Source of the DNA: Annulohypoxylon bovei var. microspora
Taxonomy: Eukaryota > Ascomycota > Sordariomycetes > Xylariales > Hypoxylaceae
Direction: 5' to 3'
NCBI GenBank assembly: GCA_022836615.1
Contig: MU405224.1
Location: 62,001 to 126,000 of the forward strand
Length of the DNA: 64,000 nucleotides
Below are positions 22,753 to 33,660 of this stretch, in pieces. How positions within the stretch are numbered: the first letter of the stretch is position 1; every line of letters starts with the position of its first letter. Below the pieces are notes generated by a model. The model did no database searches. It worked only from the letters and a program-made list of their open reading frames with translations, and was not told the origin of the DNA. A program made the translations under genes and the position numbers.

Positions 22753-25041
22753 ATGACGAACGATCCGATACTCGACTCGGCTAATGCGAACGTGCTGGCG
22801 CTGCCATCGCAAGGGGCGCATATGCAGCATGCGTTAGAAGATGAGGCTGCGGCTGAAGTTGATGAGCCCCCCGATAATCACCACTTACACCCGGGAAATC
22901 AATTCAAGAGGAGCGCAGTCCGGAAGATATCGGATCACTCCGAATCTCTCCTAACGAAGGCCCTTCATTCGGAGGAAGAAGCAATTAACTTCGATTTTGA
23001 AGTATCATCAAGACGCCGCTCGATGAACAGCAGCGTCAGCCTCGCATCTACCGCCGACCTTACCAGCGACACTGGCTTCACAAGCCCCGCGCGCACGAAC
23101 ACACCTAGCCCGCCGCCACCCGTAGTATCACTAGCACGATTGAATGCGGATTTCTTTTTCGATGCGAAACCCAGGTTAACTTCAATCCATGGTCTCCAAC
23201 AGGTTACCCCCATGGCCAAACCCCGCGGGCCAATTGGAAACAACGGAGATAGAAAGGATCCTGCAGTGGAAGCTTTGACCAAGAAGCGCTGCATATCATT
23301 CGCATGCGGACCGAAAGCGGATGTCAAAAAGCCAACGCCTCCGCAACGGCCAGTTGAAATAAAGCCGGAGCCCAAGCCGGTAGCCGATGAGAAGCCGCAG
23401 AGAAAATCTTGCATAAAATTTGCTTGCCCTGCTAAGCCGGTTCAACGGACACCGCCAAAACAAGGCGCACTGCAGCTCGCAATCCCCCCTAGTGCCGAGC
23501 TACCAAAGGAGAAAGATGGCTCCCCTGTCACCGTGCGCAAGCTTCGGTCTTCTTCAATTGGACGCGGACGGTCGCAAAGATCAATGACTCCACGACCTAT
23601 GTCACGAAGCCCGATGCCAGTTCGCTCTGGCAAGTATTTGACCGCCAACCCAACCGATCTCAACAGCGAGTGTGCTCGTTTTCACGAGTTTGCTAGTGAC
23701 GAGCCCCAAGAGGAGGATTGGATTCGTATAAACCCTCCGCCACCTGGTCGTCGATTGACTATCAATGATACACTCAGTAAAGAGAATGAGATCCGCCGGC
23801 TAGGAAAGGAGGCTGAAGAGGAGGAACTTGAAGAGGAAGAGCTTGAGGAGGAAGAGGATCTGGAGGAAGATGAAGATGAAGACGAGGAGGAGGATCACCC
23901 AGATGATACCTTGGAGAGAGATGATGTGGACGATGTTCTGGATATTGACGACGGATACGAGGTTGATAACCAGTCAGGCTCTGGATCAGATGATGATGAC
24001 TTCTCGGACGGTTACAAAACCGACAACGAAATCGGTTTTGCCGAGTCAGACGATGACGATGATGGTGGAAATCTGGAACTGTGGACTCCTAGTCGTGGAC
24101 CGGCCGTTAGACTATCTGGAGGCACAGCTATCTATCGTCGACCTTCCATGACTGGCAACCGCTCTGATTCGTCTTCCTCCGACTTCCCCGATCCTCCAAG
24201 CAGGATACTGCGGACTAAACGATTCAAGATACGCGCCAGGACGCCAGAGCTTCCCGATAGCACTGACTTCGTTTGTGGTACGCTAGATGAGGACCGTCCC
24301 TTAGAGGAGGCTTACATCTCGCGTATTGCGGCTAGGCGACAAGAGAAGCTTCACCCAATTCCGCAGGACATTGACCCGAGCTTCCCGACATCCGAACCCG
24401 AGGACGAGGACGTCGAACTGAATATTCCTGTTCATGAGAGTGATGACAATCTATCCGACGTAAATGCAAACGGCCGCGAACGTCGCAAGAGGATTGACCT
24501 GACCTCGCCAAAGCGTTACCACTCACCTCCTCCTAGACGTCACCATTCTCCCCCAAAGGCCCGAGGTAGATCACCAAAGCGCCTTTTCGACCTTTCACCT
24601 CGTCGACTTTTGTCACCGCCTCCGGGACCTGTGGTGCGATCTCCTCCGTCATCATTGGTGTATAACCCAAATCGCGGAAACCAAGAGATCAAGAGTCTTG
24701 CGTTTCGACCTGGCCTGACGCAAACAAAATCTCTCCCGCGAGCTCCGGCAATGTTTCCGCAACACCTTAAGGGTCATCGTCGACCAGTCAAACCTACGAA
24801 CGTGTCTGCCAAAGGCCACGTACGAGGTGCCATTGATATCGTGAAGGGTTTGGAGCAGAAGCGCCAGCGTCGAAAGGAGAAGTTTAAGGAGAAGTACCAG
24901 CAGATGCATTGCAACAAGGCTCGAAAGGGCCAGATCACTGAGAAGAAACCTCAACCTGGTCAAGGTGCGGAAAGGATGCGTGAGATCGGACTTCTCATGG
25001 CCGGAAAGTTAGGCCCGGACCAATTCGTCCTGTCCATCTAG
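22753..25041 (+). CDS. Acidic/basic disordered protein, DUF2457-like
   Basis: Single-exon gene of 762 residues; the ATG at 22753 is in good context. I think it belongs to the fungal DUF2457 family, whose function is not known. Two short repeated motifs, KRCISFACG (near 179) and KSCIKFACP (near 218), are the most distinctive feature and could be a paired Cys motif. The middle (about 355-440) is a long Glu/Asp tract followed by spaced acidic repeats (DGYEVDNQ and DGYKTDNE). The C-terminal half has SPKR/SPPPRR-type basic Pro/Ser repeats and ends in a compact Lys/Arg-rich helix (EQKRQRRKEKFKEKYQQ) and the segment AERMREIGLLMAGKLG, which looks structured. The charge pattern suggests a nuclear or chromatin-associated protein, but that is inference. 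Family assignment is from memory of the motifs, not a search. Confidence 0.85.
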   Translation: MTNDPILDSANANVLALPSQGAHMQHALEDEAAAEVDEPPDNHHLHPGNQFKRSAVRKISDHSESLLTKALHSEEEAINFDFEVSSRRRSMNSSVSLASTADLTSDTGFTSPARTNTPSPPPPVVSLARLNADFFFDAKPRLTSIHGLQQVTPMAKPRGPIGNNGDRKDPAVEALTKKRCISFACGPKADVKKPTPPQRPVEIKPEPKPVADEKPQRKSCIKFACPAKPVQRTPPKQGALQLAIPPSAELPKEKDGSPVTVRKLRSSSIGRGRSQRSMTPRPMSRSPMPVRSGKYLTANPTDLNSECARFHEFASDEPQEEDWIRINPPPPGRRLTINDTLSKENEIRRLGKEAEEEELEEEELEEEEDLEEDEDEDEEEDHPDDTLERDDVDDVLDIDDGYEVDNQSGSGSDDDDFSDGYKTDNEIGFAESDDDDDGGNLELWTPSRGPAVRLSGGTAIYRRPSMTGNRSDSSSSDFPDPPSRILRTKRFKIRARTPELPDSTDFVCGTLDEDRPLEEAYISRIAARRQEKLHPIPQDIDPSFPTSEPEDEDVELNIPVHESDDNLSDVNANGRERRKRIDLTSPKRYHSPPPRRHHSPPKARGRSPKRLFDLSPRRLLSPPPGPVVRSPPSSLVYNPNRGNQEIKSLAFRPGLTQTKSLPRAPAMFPQHLKGHRRPVKPTNVSAKGHVRGAIDIVKGLEQKRQRRKEKFKEKYQQMHCNKARKGQITEKKPQPGQGAERMREIGLLMAGKLGPDQFVLSI

Positions 25042-26057
25042 TAGATGGAGGCCTTACATATAGTTGTTGAGCGCAACTGAAAATATTGCTCACCATTGTC
25101 TTTCATTGCACCTATTTCTTCTTTTATGATGCGGACTTCAGGATTCTTTTGCTGAAGTTCGACCATGTACATACCTTTTACTTTTCTCGCTGTCAATGGA
25201 TTTCGGCGCGACGACATTCTCACATGAGATCGCATTATTCCCTTTTTTTCACGGCATTGGGCGGCAGCATTGATCATTAAGGATACCACTTGGGAATGGC
25301 AAATTAGCATGGGGCGGCGATCCGGTGATACCTATGCTTGAAATTGAACATATTCGTTGATCTACGATTTACATTTGTTTAAATACGCTCTATGGTGATG
25401 AGGCAGTGATTTGAATTATTCTACACTACCTAGCATGTATTACGAGGCATATAAAAGTAAGATGGTAAGAGCATACCAGAAACCAAAATATGTCTTTTAG
25501 TTATGAGGCATGTCTTCCTTCTACGTATGTATGAGTTGGTATCGATGAGGGTGGTAGACATTCCGTGATGGATATTAACCTGACTATAGAGACTTGTGAC
25601 CCTCACAATAAGTCTATGTACGATGATGAAATTTCGTGTCTGTTGGCAATTATAAGCCGTACCGTAGTCTAGCCTTAATCAAGCTCACCTCACGTTATTT
25701 TGGTGATGATGATATCAGGTGTTTTTTGGTCTTTGTTGAAATCGGAGTGCGGATGCGCAGGCACCCGTGGGGGGTACGTACATATTATGTACATGCTCAC
25801 ATCCAGTCGGGTGGGTGCAGCTGTTATCTATTCAAGCCACATTGTGGCTGGGTGGCTTGCTTCCTACCTGTGTTCCAGGTTGTCCTTAACCATACTAGCA
25901 ATTTTCTTGGGGACAGCGTCGGACTATATATCATTACGCATCGTCCACCGTCTCTGCGAATATTCTACGAAGCTAGCAACACTTTAGCTAACTTTGCGCT
26001 TTACCGCCTATCAAGCTCGACTATTTCGGCCATTTACAGATATTCAATCCTGTCAAG
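25042..26057. other. Intergenic region; sar1 promoter
   Basis: About 1 kb with the 3' flank of the DUF2457-like gene and the promoter of sar1. A spurious open frame, 25636-26118, runs into the sar1 start but shows no family resemblance. Nothing else noted. Confidence 0.5.
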
Positions 26058-27053
26058 ATGTGGATTGTCCAGTGGTGTTAGTTTTATCTTCAGCTGCCCT
26101 GCCCTGCCCTGTCTTTAGCCGTATGATAGTTAACAATCGCTGACGCTGTCCCTCCTCGATCTACAGTTTACGATGTCCTTTCATCGCTCGGCTTGATGAA
26201 CAAGCACGCCAAGCTATTGTTTCTCGGCCTCGACAATGCCGGAAAGACAACTCTGTTACACATGCTGAAGGTTCGTGGGTAATTCCGTTGTTCCCGCTTC
26301 CCTTGTTGGTGTCTACAAGCATACATATGCCGGTTCGAGACGCCTCTATCACTCGTCGATGCCAGTATTATCTGTTGAGAACAGCAACGCTAACGAGACG
26401 AAACTGCAGAACGACCGGGTTGCTATCCTACAACCTACCCTACATCCTAGTACGTCGCATAGATATATCTGGTAATAACCAGGCGCACGTGTCAGTCTGC
26501 TAACACCGCCTAGCTTCTGAAGAGCTTGCCATCGGCAATGTGCGCTTCACTACTTTCGACTTGGGTGGTCACCAGCAGGGTATGCTTCGCGATTCTGTCA
26601 CAATTTGCAACGCTAGAACTAACATATCGGTCCCGTGTAGCCCGTCGGCTGTGGAAGGACTACTTCCCGGAAGTGAACGGAATCGTTTTCCTCGTTGACG
26701 CCAAGGACCACGACCGTCTATCCGAATCCAAAGCCGAACTCGACGCCCTTCTGTCCATGGAGGAGCTTGCCAAGGTGCCCTTCGTCATCCTCGGAAACAA
26801 GATCGACCACCCCGACGCCGTCTCCGAGGATCAGCTCCGCCACGAGTTGGGCTTGTACCAGACAACCGGCAAGGGTAAGGTTCCGCTGGAGGGTATTAGG
26901 CCCATTGAAGTTTTCATGTGCTCCGTGGTCATGAGACAAGGTACGTCCGATATATAATAGAGATATAATCTCATTTCTAGGTGGCCTAAAAGGGGAAACT
27001 AACATGGAACAGGATACGGTGAGGGTATAAGATGGCTCTCTCAGTACGTCTAA
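26058..27053 (+). CDS. sar1: Small GTPase Sar1 (COPII coat assembly)
   Basis: Sar1 starts COPII vesicle budding at the ER: GTP loading by Sec12 exposes its N-terminal amphipathic helix and recruits Sec23/24. Six exons keep frame: 26058-26076, 26167-26270, 26410-26449, 26514-26579, 26641-26940 and 27013-27053, giving 189 residues, the exact family length. Visible motifs: N-terminal MWIVQWFYDVLSSLG helix, P-loop GLDNAGKT (27-34), switch I around PTLHPT (50-55), DLGGH (70-74), NKID (129-132), and C-terminus GIRWLSQYV. Exon 1 is only 19 nt. Intron 2 (26271-26409) has the uncommon donor GTTCGT; conservation of the KNDRVA junction supports it. The gene for its exchange factor, Sec12, starts 6.6 kb downstream on the same strand. 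Confidence 0.97.
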
Positions 27054-28007
27054 GCTATCTACAAGCGAAGAGGGATAGGCGTCGCAAGATACAGATTGGG
27101 GATGAGCATGTGGGTGTAACGAATGCGATAGCCGTCTGGGAAACAACGGAGTTCTTTGACAGCTTACTATTACCAATACCTACCGAAGTCGATGTTTTCC
27201 GGGATAGTTCTTTGGAGTCAATGGCTAGAGGCATTTGCCAGATCGCAATAATGAATTGAGCATTACCATTTCCATCACTTCGGAGTGCTGATTGCCTCGT
27301 GGGTTTGCGCATTACTTGATGACAGAGTGTTTATTTAGACTACCTAGGTATCTATATCATCTTAGTCTTTCAACGGCGTTTAGCCGAGTACTTATACTTA
27401 TAACTCCTCTCCTTTCAAACATGTTGACATTGCATATATGGATGTGTATCACCTTATCGAGAAATCTCCGATGCTGAATTATAATGTTTAGAATAGATTA
27501 GAGAGAAATAACTTGCGAATGGCTGACCAGAACTCATGATTCCATCAAGAGCCTTCTAGAATGCGGCAATGTTACGATGCTGCAATGTTGCGATGTTTGT
27601 ATGCCGGATGTCTCCGTGCTCCAGCTTCCCAAAATGTTACATAGTACATGTACATAGGTACACCGGCACTATTAAAATCGTGCAGGGGTAATTGACGCTT
27701 GGACCAATAGATCTACTTCCTAGGCTGTAGAATGTGGCGCGGGAAACCCGACGTCATTCTAGTCATTCTAGTCATTCCACCTATCTAGCCTAGGTAGTTG
27801 CTACGTACTACATTTCGTGTTTTGTGACTGGCGCCGAAATGGCTGGCGAGACAACATGACAATGCCATGTTCAATTTCCATTGCCTTCTAAAATCCGAAA
27901 GCTCCATCGTTTCCGGTCCTAGCTGAACCACAATTCCATCAGCTCTTTCCTCTACCTTAGGTACACTTCCATCATGTCCATTGGCATTCTCTGTCAAGAC
28001 ATCGAAC
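27054..28007. other. Intergenic region between sar1 and lipase gene
   Basis: Contains a TACCTAGGTA palindrome at 27341-27350 and the repeated words ATTCTAGTC near 27757-27775 and GATGCTGCAATGTTGCGATG near 27575-27595. Presumed promoter of the lipase gene. No gene is seen. Confidence 0.5.
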
Positions 28008-30391
28008 ATGGCAAGTGAATCTTCTAAACCTCGGGTGACCTTCTCCACCAGTAAGCGTCATCCCAAGTACGGCTTTCCTCCAGAAGCTTTCGATTACACG
28101 AGATTACCCGACTTCGACCGCGAATTTCTCCCTCCCGAACACCTTGCAGCCTTCGCTTCCGCCCTGAGCGCTCCCGACCCGTTGAATCCCTCCGCAAACG
28201 ATACTACGTCTCTATTAAGTCCCACCAGGAGCACAAATAGCCTCGATATAACGAGGTCCGGATCCGTAGCCTCTGTCGATTCCCCATATCCCGAGAGCCC
28301 TGCGATCCAAAATGGCACGCAGGGTAGTATGTTCATTACGGCGCAGAACGACTGGGCGCCGGTGAATCAGAAAGTCTCCAAACACGGACGAAAAAAGAGG
28401 AGAAAGGGGACCGTACTCGGCCGCCGCACAGTAGATGAGACCCGAGAAGGTCATCTATATGGGCTACTGAAATGGCCATTCCTCCTATTCGTGGGCATGT
28501 GGATCATAGGGTTGGGCGCATCATATCTATGGACGAGGCTCTACATTTTCCTATACGAACACTTCATAGCCTGGAGAGGGACGAGAGAAAGACTTCGTCG
28601 GAACATGCGAGCTACTAGCAGCTATCGCGACTGGGTGAAGGCGGCGAAAGAGATGGATGCTTTCCTAGGGAACCAAGCCTGGAAAGAGGAGAACGAATAC
28701 GCGTACTACGACTCTAAAACAGTCCGCCGCGTCTGGGAACAACTACGCAAACACAGGAGGGCCGCCGAAGCGCAGGAGGCGAAAAGCTCGGGCGCACCTG
28801 GGTACGAGAACGGGGAGGGACCCGGCGATGGCGATAGCGAAGGTCGCAAGGCTGTCGAAGAGCTGAAAGCATTAACGGAGGCTTGCGTGAAAAATAACTT
28901 TGTTGGGGTCGAGAACCCGAGGCTTTACAGCCAGACTTATTACGGGACTAAAAACTTGGTCCAAAATTTCATAGATGAAGGTGCGTCAACTCGGACCCTA
29001 GGTCGACAACGATGAGGGATGAGGGATAACGGCAGAGCTAACAATATTGCTTCTTAGTGGAGAAAAGCACACGTTTCCTAGCCCATACGGACCAGATAAC
29101 TTTCGAGGAGAAGCGTACGCTGTTTAAAAGTATGCACGCGAATTTTGGGCGCACAGCACTCTGTCTATCCGGGGGTGCTGTTTTCGCATATTACCACTTT
29201 GGAGTCGTAAAAGCACTACTCGAGGCAGATTTAGTGCCAGATGTTATCACGGGTACTAGCGGCGGCGCTCTAGTTGCGTCACTTGTCGCGACACGGACGA
29301 ACGACGAGCTCAAGCAGCTGTTAATTCCGGCATTGGCTCACAAAATCAAGGCTTGCTCGGAGCCAATTAGCACTTGGTTCCCCAGGTGGTGGAAGACTGG
29401 GGCGAGATTCGACTCGGTCGACTGGGCTCGCCAAGGCAGCTGGTGGTCTCGCGGCTCGATGACGTTCAGGGAGGCGTACCAGCGCACCGGACGTATCCTA
29501 AACGTCTCCTGCGTCCCGGCCGACCCGCACTCGCCGACGATTCTCTGCAACTACCTCACGTCGCCCGACTGCGTGATCTGGTCGGCGGTGCTGGCCTCGG
29601 CGGCGGTCCCCGGGATCCAGAACCCAGTGGTGCTGATGATGAAGACGCACGACGGGTCGCTGGTGCCGTACTCGTTCGGGCACAAGTGGAAGGACGGTAG
29701 CCTGCGCACGGACATCCCGATCAAGGCGCTGAACCTGCACTTCAACGTCAACTTCACCATCGTCAGCCAGGTCAACCCGCACATCTCGCTGTTCTTCTTC
29801 TCGTCCCGCGGCACCGTCGGCTCCCCCGTCACGCACCGCAAGGGCCGCGGCTGGAGGGGCGGCTACCTCGGCTCGGCCACCGAGCAGTACATCAAGCTCG
29901 ACCTCAACAAGTGGCTCAAGGTTCTCAGGCACCTCGAGCTGCTGCCGCGGCCGCTGGGCCAGGACTGGTCCCAGCTGTGGCTGCAGCAGTTCAGTGGCAC
30001 CATCACGATCTGGCCCCAGGCGAAGCCGAGCGACTTCTGGCACATCCTGTCCGACCCGGACCCCGACCGCCTCGCGCGGATGATCCACGAGGGCCAGCAA
30101 TCGGCCTTCCCGCGCCTGAAGTTCGTCGCCAACCGGCTGAAGGTCGAGCGGCTGATCGAGATGGGGCGCAGGGAGACGCTGGGGGGTGGAGTTAGGAGGG
30201 GCAGCATCGAGAGCATTATCGATAGGGAGGACTTGCAGAGCTTGCTACGGGGGAGCAACGGGTCGACCGATGGGGAGACCACGGAGGCGGATGCTGATGA
30301 CGGGGACGAGGGCGTGGACGAGGAGGTTGTCGAGGAGGGTGTCTACGAGGATGCCGTGGAAGATAAAGAAGAAGATGTTAAGGAGGACTGA
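28008..30391 (+). CDS. Patatin-like serine lipase (Tgl3/4/5-type, DUF3336)
   Basis: Two exons, 28008-28980 and 29058-30391 (intron 28981-29057, phase 1), giving 768 residues. The ATG at 28008 is the first in frame. A hydrophobic segment lies at about 155-183, followed by the DUF3336-type region (RDWVKAAKEMDAFLGNQAWK). The patatin domain begins near 360: the oxyanion loop is CLSGGA, the nucleophile is Ser392 in GTSGG, and the catalytic Asp is Asp537 in WKDGSLRTDIP. The last 60 residues are very acidic. Relatives in yeast are lipid-droplet triacylglycerol lipases and lysophospholipid acyltransferases; which substrate this one uses cannot be seen. The stretch from about 29500 to 30180 is strikingly GC-rich compared with the rest of the same gene. 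It sits between sar1 and sec12 with no obvious functional tie. Confidence 0.92.
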
Positions 30392-31871
30392 AGTCTAGGG
30401 AGGTGTGGCCTGCATTTTTGCGGCGTACGTGAGTTCAAAGGCTGGCGCGGCTGGGGGGTTATACAGTACTTGTACGTAATTGTAAATAGACGGGCATTAT
30501 GATTCCCCGGAGTTGGATAGAGGTTGTTTTAGTCTAGTTGCTCTTCCCGTGGTTATTAGCCTACGAAAATTAAATCAAATCAAAATGGTTACTGATGTAT
30601 GATTTCCTAAAGGGTTCCCTTTAGCTGGCATATATATGGCTGCAAGATGATATTACAAAGGCTAATTCATAATTAACTGGTAGATATACACCTCTTTGCT
30701 ACTAACTCTTCAACATTTGTTGGCCACGTAAGTTATATCTGAGGGTATCGTAGCCATATGCCAGTCAAGGGGATAGGGAGTTGGCACCCAGTAGGTTTAG
30801 CACGTCTGTCTGCCAGCAGATAGGGGCCATAACTAGTCTACGTACGTATACTAGGGCGTTTATTAAGTCGTGAAATTATATATCATACACAATAAACAGG
30901 ATTCGTGCAGTTTAGAGTATTCCCATGCTTTTTGGTCCTCCCCCCAAGCCACGTTATAGCCTCACGTAAGCTGGATGCAGAGCCAGAGCCAGCCACGACT
31001 AGCTGGGCGTTAAGTTAGGTGTAATAATAGACCTCCGATTAGTGAACGTCGTTGTCTGGATTTACGGTACCTTGTTTGAGGCGTTTAGCCTACCTATTAT
31101 ACTATCCTTAACTAGGTAGGTAGACTACGGGCGTTGGGTGATGCGTGCCAACGTCATGAACGCGGCTCTTCCCGCAACATCTATACCAGGCCAATTGGGA
31201 GGTGTATAATTGAGGTTATGTATGCACTTGAGGTGAGCCACCATAGTAGGGACATGATATATGCTTCCTTGCTGCATCTTCCTTGCTTCGTCTGCCTTGC
31301 GTCTTGATTGTAGGGCAGACCCCTGTTTGTGGACCGTGTAGAACTTTTCCAGCTACTCTCGGCATCTAATGCAGAAATCCGTTTCTTAATGCTTTCTTAG
31401 TCGATGGTAATTTTCTACGGCGGGTTACAAAGGTAGCCTACCGAAATATATATGTAGTACTTATTATATCAGAAATCGTCTACAGGTAGGTTATGGATCC
31501 CTAAGACACGGTTACCTACCTGCCTGTCGCTTCTTCTGTCCGGTATTCAAGAGGCAAGAAGAACCTTACGTAGTTTGTTCTCTTGGTCCATGCCCCTTAC
31601 ATCTCTAGGTACGTAAGTACCTACCTAGTCACATCCTTTGTCCTCGTCTATGAGGAGTCAGGCATACTTACCCCAGCTTGTCTCCCGAGTCATTCCTTCC
31701 TCACAAGCCCGCGTCATCTTGATCTCAGGGGCTTTCTACAAGTCTCCAATGAAGGTAGAATAAGCTTGCGAACTACATATAATTCTAACCTTGGAGCCTA
31801 GGACGTAGATAGCTTCCTCATACTATCAAATACCCTGAATATTTATCACCGAGCATCGACACTACTGCAAT
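30392..31871. other. Intergenic region upstream of intradiol dioxygenase
   Basis: About 1.5 kb, AT-rich in the first half, with several ACCTACCTA/TAGGTAGG words near 31090-31125 and 31600-31625. Probably holds the dioxygenase promoter. No gene is seen. Confidence 0.5.
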
Positions 31872-32891
31872 ATGGCCATCGTACAGAAAGAACATCAAAC
31901 GGGAGAAAATGCTGAAAAGCCCAAGTATGATCCGGAGTTCACAGACAGGGTTATCGCTGCCACGGGCCCGAAGGCCCATCCCCGTCTCAAGCAGATCATG
32001 CCGAGCCTCCTACGGCACCTGCACGACTTTGCCCGGGAGGTGGACCTAACGGTTGCGGAATGGATGGTCGGCGTCGAACTAGTGAGTTGACTTAACGTTT
32101 AGCCGGCCTTCACGTACCCAGTTCATACCTAATCGGTATTCACCGCGAGGACCTATCGATCAGCTAACATATCGTCCTAGATCAACGAGGCCGGCCGCAT
32201 GTCTGACGACAAGCGTGACGAGACGGTTCTCCTAGGCGATATCCTTGGCCTAGAGTCGCTCGTCGACGAAATCACATCGAAGCTGCTCCTCAACGCGGAC
32301 GGCGACTCGACGGCCACGCCCTCGGCCGTCCTCGGCCCGTTCTACCGCGCCGACGCGCCGATCCTGCCCAACGGCAGCAGCATCGTGTCGCCGGCGTCAG
32401 GGTGGTACGCGCAGGCGGCGCCGATGCGCGCCCACGTCTCTGGGCGCGTGCTCGCGGCCTCCACCGGCAAGCCGATCCCCGGCGCCGTCGTCGACGTCTG
32501 GCTCGCCGGGCCCAACGGCCTGTACGAGCAGCAGGACGACTCCCAGCCCGACATGAACCTGAGGGGCCGGTTCCGCACCGACGATCAAGGCCGCTACGAC
32601 CTGTACTGCCTGCGGCCCACCGCGTACCCGGTGCCGTCGGACGGCCCCGCCGGTCGCCTGCTGGGCCTGCTGGACCGCCACCCCTTCCGCCCCGCCCACA
32701 TCCACTTCATCGTCGGCGCGCCCGGCTACCGCACGCTGACCACGCAGGTCTTCGACGTCGAGGACGGGTACGTGGAGAACGACTCGGTGTTCGCGGTCAA
32801 GGACGAGCTGCTGGTGCGGTTTGAGAAGCGCGAGGGGGACGAGAGGGCTAAGTGGACGCTGGTGTACGATATCACGCTGGGAGAGGCGTGA
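31872..32891 (+). CDS. Intradiol ring-cleavage dioxygenase (catechol/hydroxyquinol type)
   Basis: Fe(III) enzyme that opens catechol-type aromatic rings between the two hydroxyls, feeding the 3-oxoadipate route. Exons are 31872-32081 and 32181-32891 (intron 32082-32180, phase 0, GTGAGT donor), giving 306 residues. The N-terminal linker domain (about 1-115) precedes the beta-sandwich. The four expected iron ligands are all present by comparison with the family: Tyr185 (NGLYEQQ), Tyr219 (PTAYPVP), His243 and His245 (RPAHIHF); the conserved Arg at 240 is also there. No signal peptide, so it is intracellular, unlike the secreted fungal intradiol family. Catechol 1,2- and hydroxyquinol 1,2-dioxygenase cannot be told apart by eye. 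Exon 2 has a very strong GC third-position bias, so open frames occur in several other phases; these are shadows. Confidence 0.94.
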
Positions 32892-33660
32892 GGGGGTGGT
32901 TGGAGATGTTGGGCTGGTGAGTTGGGTTGGGCGGTGGAGTTAGTTACCTACCTTTACACCTTTGCATGGCTTTGATATTGTACTTATAGAGTATGTTTAT
33001 TGAATGACATTGGCTGCTGATATCAAGATTTATCACATCTGCTATGATCATACTTGTCACGGGCCAGACCCTTGTGACCTATTAGAGTTATCATGAGCTG
33101 TTGTTAGTAACAACATTAACATTGTTCGCCTTTTTGCCTTAGTCATGTACGTTTAGGCCGTATGGTGATGACTCTTATTGAGCCTAGTGAACTTATGGTG
33201 AATGTGATATCAAAAAATATAACATGTACTATAAAATAGAGAATATGTTCGTATATAAAAATGTTCAACTAATAAAATGTGAAAGGTGATCGTAAATGTT
33301 GATCATGAATAGCTGGCAAAGCTGAAAATATAACGGATCGGTACGTACCTCATATGCTGGCAGCTGACAGGGATTCAACGTGGCGCTTCCCGGACAGGGC
33401 TGTAGCTGTACCCCAAAATTACAGGGCAGCTGTTACCCCCGAAGCCCCGATGAGAAGAGGCAAGTGTGGCCTTGTCTTGGTTTGAACTATTAACTGAAGA
33501 CCACTTTCGTCATCAAAGTCGAAAAGTCAAAGTCAACAGAACATCTAACTCATCTAACTTGCGCTTCTTATCAAAATGTCGATTTGAACATGTCGTCCTG
33601 TCCACAAAGCTAACCAACTCCTACCAAAGTGAATCAAACATAATTGCGACAATTGCGACA
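32892..33660. other. Intergenic region; sec12 promoter
   Basis: Terminator side of the dioxygenase gene, then an AT-rich stretch (about 33180-33320) and the sec12 leader with repeated AAAGTCAAAGTCAA and CATCTAACTCATCTAAC words near 33520-33560. No gene is seen. Confidence 0.5.

Noticed and set aside
25636..26118. 160-residue open frame overlapping the sar1 start
   Set aside because: No similarity to known proteins and it overlaps the well-supported sar1 exon 1 in another frame.
29498..30195. Long antisense and alternate-frame open readings across the lipase exon
   Set aside because: They arise from the GC3 bias of the real gene; the sense frame carries the catalytic motifs.
32397..32824. 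Open frames of 102-140 residues in other phases of the dioxygenase gene
   Set aside because: Arg/Ala/Gly-rich shadows of a GC-saturated exon.
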